From assembly GCF_001189535.1 (NCBI RefSeq), contig NZ_CP012070.1, positions 2,604,001 through 2,668,000 on the forward strand: DNA of 64,000 nt. Direction: 5' to 3'. The notes beneath the pieces were generated by a model. The model did not search any database, was not told the DNA's origin, and worked only from the letters and a program-made list of their open reading frames with translations. Made by a program: the position numbers and the translations under genes. This document shows positions 29,408 to 38,372 of the stretch, piece by piece. Within the stretch, counting starts at the first letter, position 1, and every line of letters begins with the position of its first letter. Source of the stretch: Arsenicicoccus sp. oral taxon 190 (GTDB lineage: Bacteria > Actinomycetota > Actinomycetes > Actinomycetales > Dermatophilaceae).

Positions 29408-30106
29408 ATGACCAAGAACCCCCGACGCATCCTCATCGTGACGTCCAGCACCCCCCGCTACACGACCGCCGGCTACCGCACGGGGCTGTGGCTGGGTGAG
29501 CTGACCCATTTCTACGACGTGGTCACCGACGCCGGTCACGACGTCGTCATCGCCAGCATCGACGGCGGCATGGTGCCGCTGGACCCCGAGAGCCTGTCCA
29601 CGCTGATGCTCAAGAGTGGCGGCACCGGCGACCGCTACGCCGACCCGGCGTTCATGTCGCTGCTCGACGCGACGGTCAGCATCGCGGACGTGTCCGCCGA
29701 CGACATCGACGCGATCTACCTCACCGGCGGCCACGGGACGATGTTCGACTTCCCGACCAGCGAGGCGCTCGCGTCCCTCGTGGCCGAGCTCGATGCCCAG
29801 GGCAAGGTCGTCGCGGCGGTCTGCCACGGCCCGGCGGGGCTCCTCGGGGCTCGCCGCGCGGACGGCACCCCGGTCATCAAGGGCCGCAAGGTCACCGGAT
29901 TCTCCTGGCCGGAGGAGAAGCTCGCCAAGCGCCAGGACGCCGTGCCGTTCCGCCTCGACGAGGAGCTCAAGGCGCTCGGCGCGAAGTACACCAAGGCGCT
30001 GGTGCCCTTCAAGGACAACGTGGTGCGGGACAAGAACCTCATCACCGGGCAGAACCCGCAGAGCGCGGCCAGCGTCGCCAAGGCCGTGGTCAAGCGCCTG
30101 AAGTGA
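29408..30106 (+). CDS. DJ-1/PfpI family protein (Hsp31/glyoxalase III-like)
   Basis: A 232-residue class I glutamine-amidotransferase-like protein. The nucleophile elbow is AAVCHGPAGLL with Cys near residue 139 and the adjacent His. The upstream glutamate is in GELTHFYD, and YLTGGHGTMFDFP is typical of the Hsp31-like branch, which includes glutathione-independent glyoxalases and protein deglycases. It overlaps amrS by 17 bp at the convergent ends. Methylglyoxal detoxification is plausible but not shown. Confidence 0.85.
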   Translation: MTKNPRRILIVTSSTPRYTTAGYRTGLWLGELTHFYDVVTDAGHDVVIASIDGGMVPLDPESLSTLMLKSGGTGDRYADPAFMSLLDATVSIADVSADDIDAIYLTGGHGTMFDFPTSEALASLVAELDAQGKVVAAVCHGPAGLLGARRADGTPVIKGRKVTGFSWPEEKLAKRQDAVPFRLDEELKALGAKYTKALVPFKDNVVRDKNLITGQNPQSAASVAKAVVKRLK

Positions 30107-31202
30107 CGGCCCCGCCGCCGGCGCGACGCATCCCCGGCGGGGCGATGCGCACCGGGATCCGGCGGGTGCCGAAGTCGCCGGGGGAGGCGGCGTACCGGCC
30201 GGGCAGGGGAGTGCTGCAGCGCTCGCAGCGCCCCTGCCCGTCCAGCCGGTAGCGCGTGACGGTGTAGCCGCGCCGCTCGAGCACCGCGAGCCCGCAGCCG
30301 GGGCAGCGGGTCGTGTCGCCCTCCGGGTTGCGGGCATTGCCGGTATAGGCGAAGTGCTCACCGGCGTCGACGGCGATCCGACGGGCGCGTTCGAGGGTGT
30401 CGACGGGGGTGCGGGGGACGTCGCGCATCCGGTTGTCCGGGTGGAAGGCCGTGAAGTGGTGCGGCACGTCGGGCCCGAGCTCGGCGACCACCCACCGGCA
30501 CATGCGGGTGATCTCGTCGACGCTGTCGTTGTGACCCGGGATGAGCAGGGTGGTCAGCTCCACCCACACGTCGGTCTCGTGGACGAGATAGGTCAGCGTC
30601 TCCAGGACCGTCTCCAGCCGGGCGCCCGTGACCCCGCGGTAGAACTCCGGGGAGAAGCCCTTGAGGTCGACGTTGGCGGCGTCCATGGGGGCGAAGAAGT
30701 CGCGCCTCGCCTGCCCCTGCACGAAGCCCGCCGTCACGGCGATGGTCCGCACCCCCCGCTGGTGGCAGGCGTGCGCCACGTCGATGGCGTACTCGGCGAA
30801 GATCACCGGGTCGTTGTAGGTGAAGGCGACGCTGTCGGCCTGCCAGCCGCGAGCGGTCTCGGCGATCTGCGCGGGGGTGGCGTCGTCCTGCAGCCGGTCC
30901 ATCTCGCGCGACGTGGAGATGTCCCAGTTCTGGCAGAACTTGCAGCCGAGGTTGCACCCGGCGGTCCCGAAGGACAGCACGCTGGTGCCGGGGTAGAAGT
31001 GACGCAACGGCTTCTTCTCGACCGGGTCCAGGCAGAACCCGCTGGACCGTCCGTAGGTGGTGAGCACCAGCTCGTCCCCCTCCCGGCGCCGCACGAAGCA
31101 GTAGCCGCGCTGCCCGTCGCGGAGCCGGCACTCGCGTGGGCAGAGGTCGCACTGCACCCGGCCGTCGTCGGTGGTGTGCCAGTAGCGGGCGGTCGCGCTC
31201 AT
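30090..31202 (-). CDS. amrS: AmmeMemoRadiSam system radical SAM enzyme
   Basis: A 370-residue radical SAM protein. The iron-sulfur cluster triad is CNLGCKFC near residues 83-90. An N-terminal cysteine cluster (CDLCPRECRL) and a C-terminal pair of CxxC elements (CPGCGLAVLE, CERCSTPL) look like zinc ribbons. It is the third gene of an amrB-amrA-amrS operon, with a 4-bp overlap to amrA. The family occurs with AMMECR1 and MEMO1 proteins and is thought to modify an unknown substrate. Confidence 0.92.
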   Translation of the reverse strand: MSATARYWHTTDDGRVQCDLCPRECRLRDGQRGYCFVRRREGDELVLTTYGRSSGFCLDPVEKKPLRHFYPGTSVLSFGTAGCNLGCKFCQNWDISTSREMDRLQDDATPAQIAETARGWQADSVAFTYNDPVIFAEYAIDVAHACHQRGVRTIAVTAGFVQGQARRDFFAPMDAANVDLKGFSPEFYRGVTGARLETVLETLTYLVHETDVWVELTTLLIPGHNDSVDEITRMCRWVVAELGPDVPHHFTAFHPDNRMRDVPRTPVDTLERARRIAVDAGEHFAYTGNARNPEGDTTRCPGCGLAVLERRGYTVTRYRLDGQGRCERCSTPLPGRYAASPGDFGTRRIPVRIAPPGMRRAGGGAVTSGA

Positions 31203-31762
31203 GGCTGTCCCTCCTCGAAGGAGCGCACGGTGTAGGTGCAGACGCGCACGTCCTCACCCCACCAGTCGGCGGGCAGTCCCGCCTTGGCCTTGAGGTGGCG
31301 CAGGAACGCCGCCGGCTCCGGGATCTGCGCCCACACCTGCGGCAGGTAGGTGCCGCGACGGCCCCGTCCCTCCAGGACGACGCCGTCGACGCCGGGACGC
31401 AGCAGCGCGGCCACCTCCGCCTCCGAGCCTGCCGGCAGCGGCTCGGGGCTGCTCAGCACGGACACCTCGAGGTGCAGGTCCGGGGCCTCCTGCGCCGTCA
31501 CGGGCGCGAACCGCGGGTCGTCGAGGGCAGCGGCCCGGGCGTTGCGGCTCACGTCCGCGGCGAGAGGCCGGTATGCCGACAGGCTGCCGATGCATCCGCG
31601 CAGCCGCCCGTCGAGGTGCAGGGTGACGAAGGAGGCGCCGTCCTCGCGGCACCACCGCGGCAGGTCAGTGGCGACAGGGGCGTCCAGGCCGACCGCGCGC
31701 TCGATGGCGCTGCGGGCCAGCGGCAGCAGCACGGTCTCGGCGTCGGCGGGCAGCCTGCTCAC
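31199..31762 (-). CDS. amrA: AmmeMemoRadiSam system protein A (AMMECR1)
   Basis: A 187-residue AMMECR1 domain protein. The family hallmark LRGCIGS is near residue 55 and contains the invariant cysteine. VSVLSSPEPLP and VWAQIPEP are further landmarks. It is the middle gene of the operon, with 4-bp overlaps at both ends. The human homologue is a disease gene of unknown biochemistry. Confidence 0.93.
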   Translation of the reverse strand: MSRLPADAETVLLPLARSAIERAVGLDAPVATDLPRWCREDGASFVTLHLDGRLRGCIGSLSAYRPLAADVSRNARAAALDDPRFAPVTAQEAPDLHLEVSVLSSPEPLPAGSEAEVAALLRPGVDGVVLEGRGRRGTYLPQVWAQIPEPAAFLRHLKAKAGLPADWWGEDVRVCTYTVRSFEEGQP

Positions 31763-32532
31763 GGTCGGTCCTCCAGGACGAGGGTGGCGTAGCCCACGAC
31801 GCGGGAGCGGTCCCCGGCGGTGTCCCCGGACGAGCAGCTGGCCAGGGTCCGCAGCGCGAGCCCGTGGCGTCGGGCGTGCTCCATGAGCCCGTTGACGGGG
31901 GTGGCACCGCAGGCCTGCTCGTGGGTGATCGTGCCGTCGAGGCCGGTGACCTGCGCGAGGGTCTGGTCGTCGAGGCGGCGGGCGTCGGCATACGGCAGGT
32001 AGTGGGACAGGTCGGAGCTGATGATCACGGCGGTGGCGGGGTCGGCGAGCAGCACGTCCAGGACGCCGGCCACCTCGTGCTCGTCGGCGCGACCGACCGC
32101 GAGCGGGGTGACGGTGGCGTGCGGTCGCAGCCGCTGGACGAAGGGGACGTGCACCTCGAGGGAGTGCTCGGGGGCGTGGACGCGTTCGTCGCGGACGACG
32201 TGGGGGAGCGCGGCGACGGCGTCGGGGATCGTCACGGCGACGTCGCCGAGCGGGGTGCGCCAGGTCGTGCTCTGCGGGGCGGCGATCCCGCGGACCGGGA
32301 CGCGGTGGGTGGGGCCGAGGATCGCGACCTGGGCCACGTCGTCCCAGCGCAGCGCGTGGTAGGCGACGGCGGCGGTCGACCCGGAGTAGACGTAGCCGGC
32401 GTGGGGGGCCACGACGGCGCGGTGCGAGCCCGCCCCCGGGGCGTGGTCGAGCAGGTCGTCGACCTGGGCCCGGAGCTGGTCGGGGTCGGCCGGGTAGAAG
32501 CTGCCCGCCACGGCGGGTGGTCGCACCGTCAT
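31759..32532 (-). CDS. amrB: AmmeMemoRadiSam system protein B (MEMO1)
   Basis: A 257-residue MEMO1-family protein related to extradiol dioxygenases. The metal-site histidines are expected in APHAGYVYSG, EHSLEVHVPF and the late ATPVNGL region, where a Cys precedes. SSDLSHYLPY supplies a conserved Asp/His pair. Human MEMO1 binds iron or copper. AmrB leads the operon; GGAGG lies before its ATG. Confidence 0.93.
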   Translation of the reverse strand: MTVRPPAVAGSFYPADPDQLRAQVDDLLDHAPGAGSHRAVVAPHAGYVYSGSTAAVAYHALRWDDVAQVAILGPTHRVPVRGIAAPQSTTWRTPLGDVAVTIPDAVAALPHVVRDERVHAPEHSLEVHVPFVQRLRPHATVTPLAVGRADEHEVAGVLDVLLADPATAVIISSDLSHYLPYADARRLDDQTLAQVTGLDGTITHEQACGATPVNGLMEHARRHGLALRTLASCSSGDTAGDRSRVVGYATLVLEDRP

Positions 32533-32604
32533 CGCGCCTCCTGACGAAGCCGTCGTCCTGCCATCGTCACCCGACCCATTGTCGCGCGGCGAGGCGCCGT
32601 ATGG

Positions 32605-32646
32605 GAGAGCTCGTAGAGGGGGTGGTCCTGGTGATGGCCGGCTGAT
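32605..32646 (+). repeat. Left copy of acetyltransferase 3'-end repeat
   Basis: GAGCTCGTAGAGG-x-GGTGGTCCTGGT matches the 3' end of the acetyltransferase gene at about 33,371 with a few mismatches, in the same orientation about 760 bp away. On the minus strand it still reads QDHPLYEL against QDHRLYEL in the intact gene. The 250 bp from here to the lipoprotein gene hold no other feature I can support. Confidence 0.7.
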
Positions 32647-32784
32647 GCTGCCGAGCTGCGGGTCTCCGATGACCTGTGGACGCGGGCGGGCGGGTGATCT
32701 TGTCAGACTATGTCGGGGATGGCGGCGATCGCGGGCATGGGCTCTCGCGCGGACGACCGTGATCCGAGCTGAGGACGACCAGAA

Positions 32785-33207
32785 CTACGGGCTGGCCATG
32801 GTGGACCTTCCCTCGAGCCACTCACCGTGGACCTCGACGTAGGTCCGAGTGTTCGACGATACGGTGACGCCAGCGCGCAGCGGGCCCCCATCTACAGCCA
32901 GCCTTCGAGCCCATTCTTTCGCGCCGTCAGTGGGTGCCAGCACAGTTTGTTCACGCACCTGAGTGCTTTGGGGGCTGGTGTTCACGATGCATACCCTGAT
33001 CTGCGAGCCCGGCAGCGTCTCTGCAGTGTTGTGAGTCAACGGCGCAGCTGTCTTGACACTGGTGAGGGAGCATGAGGCTGATGATGAGGCAGAATTCTCC
33101 GGAGCGGGAGTCACTGACTTGGGTACATTCATGGCGCGGGACGATCCGCAGGAGCAGCACGCCAACACCACGGCCGAAAGAATGCCAAGAACGCCTAATA
33201 TCTTCAT
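32785..33207 (-). CDS. Small predicted lipoprotein in a low-GC island
   Basis: A 140-residue protein with a 16-residue signal peptide ending VLAC (lipobox) and a Ser/Thr-rich mature start. Codon use includes ATA, TTA and GAA-type codons rare elsewhere in the window, and the surrounding 500 bp are visibly less GC-rich. No family recognised. It lies between two copies of an acetyltransferase 3' end, which suggests an insertion. An overlapping minus ORF (32,951-33,286) and a plus ORF (32,827-33,075) have no support. Confidence 0.6.
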   Translation of the reverse strand: MKILGVLGILSAVVLACCSCGSSRAMNVPKSVTPAPENSASSSASCSLTSVKTAAPLTHNTAETLPGSQIRVCIVNTSPQSTQVREQTVLAPTDGAKEWARRLAVDGGPLRAGVTVSSNTRTYVEVHGEWLEGRSTMASP

Positions 33208-33350
33208 GTTTCACAACCCGAGGGTGACGCTGCCGTTCCACACGCGCACACCCATCATGCGTGGGGGATCTGGATGGCAGTTGCACTGAAAACAGTCAAC
33301 CGTACCTGAACCAGTCAACCCGGTGGAGGCCCACTTCAATAGCGGGTCCG

Positions 33351-33878
33351 TCAGCGCAGCTCGGGGGCGAGGAGCTCGTAGAGGCGGTGGTCCTGGTAGC
33401 GGCCGGCGATCATGACGTACTTGCGGGCCAGGCCGTAGAGCTCGAAGCCGTTGCGCTCCAGGACGCGCTGCGAGGCGACGTTGTGCAGCAGGGTCCCCGC
33501 CTCGAGCCGGTGCAGCCCCCACTGCTCGAAGGCGGTCGTGCACAGCTGCGAGACCGCCTGGGTCGCGAGGCCCTGCCGCACGAAGGGCGCCCCCACCCAG
33601 TAGCCGATGCTGGCGTACTGACCCGCGCCGCGGACGACGTTGTTGAGGTTGATGCGCCCCGCCAGTCGGCCGTCCGCTGCGACGATGGCGTAGGGACCCA
33701 TCCGGCCGCCCTCGCGCTCGGTGATCGCCAGCCGCACCATCTCCCGCTGCCCCGCCTCGGTGAAGAACCGCTCAGGGCGCAGCGGGTCCCAGGGTGCCAG
33801 GTGCTCGCGGCTGTCGACGAGCAGCGCGGTGAGCTCAGGGACGTCGTCCAGGGTCAGCGGCCGTATGACGGGAGGCAC
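33351..33878 (-). CDS. RimJ/RimL-type GNAT acetyltransferase
   Basis: A 175-residue acetyltransferase of the ribosomal-protein-alanine type. Landmarks are VIRPLTLDDVPEL, the acetyl-CoA loop region APFVRQGLATQA, N-VASQRVLERNGF and the ending QDHRLYELL. GTG 33,878 was chosen because GGGAGG lies 8 nt before it; ATG 33,902 is an alternative. Its last codons are copied at 32.6 kb. The target is unknown. Confidence 0.88.
   Translation of the reverse strand: MPPVIRPLTLDDVPELTALLVDSREHLAPWDPLRPERFFTEAGQREMVRLAITEREGGRMGPYAIVAADGRLAGRINLNNVVRGAGQYASIGYWVGAPFVRQGLATQAVSQLCTTAFEQWGLHRLEAGTLLHNVASQRVLERNGFELYGLARKYVMIAGRYQDHRLYELLAPELR
33368..33405 (+). repeat. Right copy of acetyltransferase 3'-end repeat
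   Basis: This is the 3' end of the intact acetyltransferase gene, the partner of the copy at 32,605-32,646. The two bracket the low-GC lipoprotein island. Confidence 0.7.
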
Positions 33879-33909
33879 CCGTCGATCCTCCCACGGGATC
33901 ATGGCCGGC

Positions 33910-35040
33910 TCAGCGCTCGAGCCGGACGAGCGCCTCGGCATGGTCCGTCTGCGGGAACATGTCGAAGAGGCGTGCGTCCGCAACCCGCCACGACGGCATG
34001 GCGTCGAGGTCGCGGGCGAGCGTCGTGGGGTTGCAGCTGGAGTAGACGACCGAGGTGGCGCCGGACCGCTCCAGCCAGCCGGCCAGGTCGGCGCCGATGC
34101 CGCGGCGGGGCGGGTTGACGACGACGAGGTCGGGCTGTGGATCTGCCTGCGCCGCAAGGACGGTCGCGTCGCCGGTGACGAAGTCCGCTGAGGCGAGGCC
34201 CAGCTCGGCGGCGGAGCGGCGGGCGCTGCGGATCGCCTCGGCCGACGCCTCGATGCCCAGAACCTGCGCCACCGCGCCCCGGCGGGCGGCGTTGAGGGCG
34301 AATCCGCCGACGCCGCAGTAGAGGTCCCACAGCAGGCGGGGGGCGGCCGCCTGGATCCAGTCGCCGGCCTGGCGGTAGAGCGCCGCCGCGACCGCGGTGT
34401 TGGTCTGGAAGAAGCTGCGTGTCCCCAGGTGCAGCGTCACCCCGCCCACGGGCATGGGGAGGGTGTCCTCCGGCGTGAGGACCAGCTCGTCGTCGCCCTC
34501 GAGGATCGCGGCGTGCGCCGGTTGCAGGTTGACCGAGACCACGCGGGTCGTCGGCAGCGCCGCCAGCAGCGCGGGCAGCCCCCGCCGCAGCCGGCCCAGC
34601 TGGTTGGTGGAGCGCAGCACGAAGCGGATCATGAGCTGACCGGTGGGGGAGTGCGTCACGAGCAGGTGCTTGAGCTCACCCTGGCGGCGGGGGACGGCAT
34701 ACGGCTGGAGCCCGAGCTCGGGGAGGAGCTCGGCGAGGGTGAGCACCGCCTGGTGCAGGCCGGGTTCGTAGAGGCCGCAGCCGCGCAGGTCGACGCCCTC
34801 GCCGCCGCGGTCGAGGATGCCGATGGTCGGGGCTGCCGTGGTGCCCCCCACGACCAGCTTGGCCTTGTTGCGAAAACCGCTCTCACGACTGGCATGCGGG
34901 GTGTGCCAGGCGGAGCCGGGGACGCGACCGGCGAGCGCCGCCTCGACGGTCCGCTGCTTGTCGGCGAGCTGCGGGGCATAGGGCACCCCCATCAGGGTGC
35001 ACGAGCGGCACCGGCCGGCGTCGAAGTAGTCGCACTGCAC
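33910..35040 (-). CDS. rlmC: 23S rRNA (uracil-C5)-methyltransferase RlmC
   Basis: A 376-residue RNA methyltransferase of the TrmA/RlmC/RlmD family. Iron-sulfur cysteines C3, C11 and C14 open the protein (QCDYFDAGRCRSC), and a fourth lies in RGCGLYE. There is no TRAM domain, as in RlmC, which methylates U747. The SAM site is DLYCGVGGFAL, NPPRRG follows, and the catalytic cysteine is in YSSCNPTTLARDL. The GTG start is 6 nt after TAACCT. Positional specificity is inferred from domain layout. Confidence 0.9.
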   Translation of the reverse strand: MQCDYFDAGRCRSCTLMGVPYAPQLADKQRTVEAALAGRVPGSAWHTPHASRESGFRNKAKLVVGGTTAAPTIGILDRGGEGVDLRGCGLYEPGLHQAVLTLAELLPELGLQPYAVPRRQGELKHLLVTHSPTGQLMIRFVLRSTNQLGRLRRGLPALLAALPTTRVVSVNLQPAHAAILEGDDELVLTPEDTLPMPVGGVTLHLGTRSFFQTNTAVAAALYRQAGDWIQAAAPRLLWDLYCGVGGFALNAARRGAVAQVLGIEASAEAIRSARRSAAELGLASADFVTGDATVLAAQADPQPDLVVVNPPRRGIGADLAGWLERSGATSVVYSSCNPTTLARDLDAMPSWRVADARLFDMFPQTDHAEALVRLER

Positions 35041-35046
35041 CGGCCC

Positions 35047-35052
35047 AGGTTA
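35047..35052 (-). promoter_or_regulatory. rlmC leaderless -10 box
   Basis: TAACCT on the minus strand, 6 nt, then GTG at 35,040. Confidence 0.5.
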
Positions 35053-35970
35053 CGGGCGCTGCGGCCACGCCAGCTCACGGCGGCTGTCGAACCTGCGCTC
35101 GTGGCCGTCCACGGGGTCCACGAACTCCAGGGTGCGGGCGAGCAGCCGCAGTGGCTCGGTGAAGTCGTCGACGGCATCGGGCAGGACGGTGGGGTAGAGC
35201 GGGTCGCCGACGATGGGGATGCCGAGCGCGCTCAGGTGCAGCCGCAGCTGGTGGGTGCGGCCGGTCCGCGGCCGCAGCCGGTATGCCGCGAGACCGCCTC
35301 GCGCCTCGAGGAGCTCGACGAGGGTCTCGGCGTTGGGGGGCCGCCCCGGGACCTCGTGCGCGGTGAGGACGCCGCGCTCCTTGACGATGTGGGAGCGCCG
35401 CACGGTGGGCAGCGGCAGGTCGGGGCGGCACCCGGCGATGGCCTCGTAGGTCTTGACGGGAACGCGCTGCTCGAACATCCGCTGGTAGGGGGCGCGCCAC
35501 CGGCGCTCGGTGGTGAGGACGAGGACGCCGGCGGTGAGGCGGTCGAGCCGGTGGGCGGGGCCGAGCTCCGGCAGGTGGAGCAGCTGTCGAGCCTTGACGA
35601 CGACCGACTCGGTGACGTGGCGGCCCCGCGGGATGGTGGACAGGAAGTGGGGCTTGTCGACGACGACGAGTCGCTCGTCCTGGTGCAGGATCGTGAGCTC
35701 GCCTGGCACCGGCGGTTCTTCGCGCAGGTCGCGGTGGAACCAGACGAAGGTGTGCGGTCGGTAGGGCTCGTCCCCCGTCCACGCCCGGCCATGATCGTCG
35801 ACGAATCGCCCTGCTGCGAGCATGCTCTCGACCGGCACCTCGTCGGGGAGCTTGTGGCGCAACCACTCTCGCATCGTCGCCCAGAGCGGAGGCCCCGGGC
35901 CGCGGTCGGGGGTGCGCACCCAGGCCGACTGCAGCCCGTGGCGGGGTGGGAGCGGTGAGCGGGGCGGCAC
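35050..35970 (-). CDS. RluA-family pseudouridine synthase
   Basis: A 306-residue RNA pseudouridine synthase. The catalytic Asp is in HRLDRLTAGVLVLT, followed by KTYEAIAG, a GRTHQLRLHL motif and GIPIVGDPLYP near the end, all in family order. The N-terminal extension of about 80 residues is not an S4 domain. GTG 35,970 was chosen because it follows an AT-rich box (ATAGGGA); the open frame continues into the upstream HNH gene. The target rRNA or tRNA site cannot be told. Confidence 0.88.
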   Translation of the reverse strand: MPPRSPLPPRHGLQSAWVRTPDRGPGPPLWATMREWLRHKLPDEVPVESMLAAGRFVDDHGRAWTGDEPYRPHTFVWFHRDLREEPPVPGELTILHQDERLVVVDKPHFLSTIPRGRHVTESVVVKARQLLHLPELGPAHRLDRLTAGVLVLTTERRWRAPYQRMFEQRVPVKTYEAIAGCRPDLPLPTVRRSHIVKERGVLTAHEVPGRPPNAETLVELLEARGGLAAYRLRPRTGRTHQLRLHLSALGIPIVGDPLYPTVLPDAVDDFTEPLRLLARTLEFVDPVDGHERRFDSRRELAWPQRP

Positions 35971-36071
35971 GGTCCCTATCCTGCCGCAGCGGCTCGGGCC
36001 AGCTCGGCGCCATGACGGGCGAGGACGTGGGGACGTATGCCGCCGGCGGCGGCTCAGGAGGCTCCGGCCGC

Positions 36072-37347
36072 TCAGGCGGCTCGAGTCCACGGGTCCGGCG
36101 GGGGCGGCGGCCGCCACCCGAGGCCGGTCCGCACCACGTCCCAGTCGACCCCGCTGCCGTCGTCGCGCACGGCGCCGGTGATGCGGTAGCGGTGGACGGA
36201 GCGGTGGTGCCGGTGACAGAGCAGCGCCAGGTTGTCCAGATCGGTGGCACCGCCGTCGATCCAGTGGGTGATGTGGTGGGCCTGCGTCCACGACGGCGGG
36301 GCGTCGCAGCCGGGGAAGGTGCAGCCCCGGTCCCGGACGGCGAGGGCGCGGCGCTGGGCCGCGGTGGCGGTCCGGTGCTCGCGGCCCACCTGCAGCGGCT
36401 CGCCGTGGACCCCGAGCACCACCGTCGTCAGGGTGGCGCCGCAGGACAGCTCGCGGGCTGCTGCCGGGAGCAACGGGGTGCCCAGCTCGTCGTGCGCTGC
36501 GGCCTCTCCGGTGAGGGCCTCGACCGGCAGCGTCAGGGTGACCCGGGTGGTGGCGCCCATCGGCCCGGTGGTGTCCTGGCCGGAGGCGATGCCGCACAGC
36601 GTCACGAGGGCGTCGGCGCGCCGAGCGGCGGGGGAGCGGGTGTCGGTGGTCCCGTCGTCGGCGGGCTGCGGGGCGGCCAGGGCGGTGATCGCTGCGTCCA
36701 CGACGGCCTTGTCGGTCGGCGTCAGCGTCGCCTCGCACCTCCACATGCCGTCGTCCAGCAGCCGCCAGCCCGTGACTCCGCGGACCGCCTGCTGGTGGTC
36801 GTGCTCGCGGTCCTGGTCGGCCTCGGACCCGAACCGCGTCAGCATCTCGGTCCGGAAGTCGTTGAGGATCGCACTGCTGAACCCGGTCCTCGCGAGATCC
36901 ACCAGCCCGTCGACGATGCTCGACTGCATGGACTGGTCGGTCCGGTGCCGCAGCTCGTCGTAGACCCTCGCCGCGGTGCAGGCATCGGCGGGGGGTCACC
37001 TCGCCGGAGGTGACTGCCTCCCGCAGCGGCCTCAAGGTGGGGCCGCGCGAGCCGCGCAGGTGGCGGCCGATCGCCCGGGCGTCCGGGTCGGTCACCGCCG
37101 CTCCCTGGTCGCGCAGCCACTGGCCGGCGGTCCCGGAGCCGGACTCGAGCACGAGGCCGCGCTGGTCGGCCTCCCCGGCGATGGCGACGGTCGCGCCCCG
37201 CGCCGCTGCCGCCAGCGACGACGCCTCCCGGGCGACCTCCGCGAGGTCCTCGCCCTGCACGAAGGCCAGCCTCTCACCGAGGATGCGCAGCGCACCGAGG
37301 GCCGCCGTGATGGCGGCCCGTGCGTCGGCGACCTCGGTGTTCGTCAT
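36072..37347 (-). pseudogene. DUF222/HNH endonuclease-like gene with one frameshift
   Basis: The N-terminal ~115 residues (from ATG 37,347) and the remaining ~300 residues, ending in the HNH motif CTFPGCDAPPSWTQAHHITH and LLCHRHHRSVH, are in different frames. The break is a run of six G (36,990-36,995); removing one base restores a continuous reading TPADACTAARVYDELRHRT. Full length would be about 424 residues, normal for the DUF222-HNH family that is abundant in actinobacteria and of unclear role. Either a true inactivation or a base-call error. Confidence 0.85.
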
Positions 37348-37511
37348 GCTGGAGTTCTATCGAACACAGGGGCGAAAGACGAGGGTCTGTCACCCGATTC
37401 ACCCGCACCTCACCAGGAGTCAGTAGAGGGTGCTCTGAGCGAGATCAGCCGCCCCGCTCGGTCCGCTCGCCCGGCCCCCCGAGCCGGCAAAAACCAGCGC
37501 GCGCAGACCCA

Positions 37512-38315
37512 TCAGTCCTCGCTGCGCCGCCACTCGTATGGCGTGGTCGTGGTCACCTTCACGAAGCCCGATCGCTCGAGGATGGGGCGGGAGTCCTCGG
37601 TGGAGTCGCTCTGCAGCAGCCGGATCCCTCGCCGGACTGCTGACCGGGCGCGCTCCGCGGTGAGGGCGCGGTAGACCCCGCGCCGCCGCCACCGCTCGAG
37701 CGTCGCGCCACCCCACAGGCCCGCGAAGTCCGTGCCCGTGACCGGCTCGAGCCGCCCCGTGCAGACGAATTCACCGTCGACCTCGGCCACCCACAGCTCC
37801 AGGTCGTCCCGGCCGAGCGCCAGGCGGTGCAGCAGCTCGTCGGCCATCCCGGGGACCGGCTCCCCGAAGGCCTCGTCGGCGCAGGCGCACAGGGCGCGCA
37901 CGTCGTCCTCGGACTCGACCCGGCGGATCACCACGCCGGCCGGCACGGGCACGTCGACCGCGAGCGCCGCGGCCTCCCCGATCATCACCGACTCGTCCGG
38001 CTGCCTGACGAATCCCCGTGACACCAGGGCGGTGTGCAGCCCAGGCATGTCGTCGTGGCCGCGGGTCTTCCACTCCAGCCTCGTGATCCGGGGGTCGGCG
38101 CGGTAGTGCGCGAGCGTGTCCGCGACGAGCCGGTCGATGCCGCGCGCGTCCAGACCATCGAGGTCCCGGTAGGTCACGAAGCCCTTGGTCCCGCGGAACA
38201 CGCCCCACCACAACGGGCCGTGTCGTTCCACGTCGTCCTCCGCGACGAACTCGTGCTCGGCACGCAGCTGCGCGTCATACGTCTGGAGCAGGTCGGTGGG
38301 GGAGAGTTGCGTCAT
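37512..38315 (-). CDS. GNAT acetyltransferase
   Basis: A 267-residue protein. The C-terminal GNAT domain (about 130-265) has FVCTGRLEPV, an acetyl-CoA loop WRRRGVYRAL, and an E-D-SRPILERSGF helix. The N-terminal ~120 residues look like a degenerate second GNAT domain. A GAGGG site is before the ATG at 38,315; the reading frame stays open upstream without a better start. Target unknown. It is divergent from the monooxygenase-like gene. Confidence 0.8.
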   Translation of the reverse strand: MTQLSPTDLLQTYDAQLRAEHEFVAEDDVERHGPLWWGVFRGTKGFVTYRDLDGLDARGIDRLVADTLAHYRADPRITRLEWKTRGHDDMPGLHTALVSRGFVRQPDESVMIGEAAALAVDVPVPAGVVIRRVESEDDVRALCACADEAFGEPVPGMADELLHRLALGRDDLELWVAEVDGEFVCTGRLEPVTGTDFAGLWGGATLERWRRRGVYRALTAERARSAVRRGIRLLQSDSTEDSRPILERSGFVKVTTTTPYEWRRSED

Positions 38316-38372
38316 GGCCCTCAGTGTTGCGGACAATGCAGGTGACAGCACTGCAGATTCGTAGGAGGACCG

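Noticed and set aside
32827..33286. Alternative ORFs overlapping the small lipoprotein
   Set aside because: Only the 32,785-33,207 frame has a signal peptide with lipobox.
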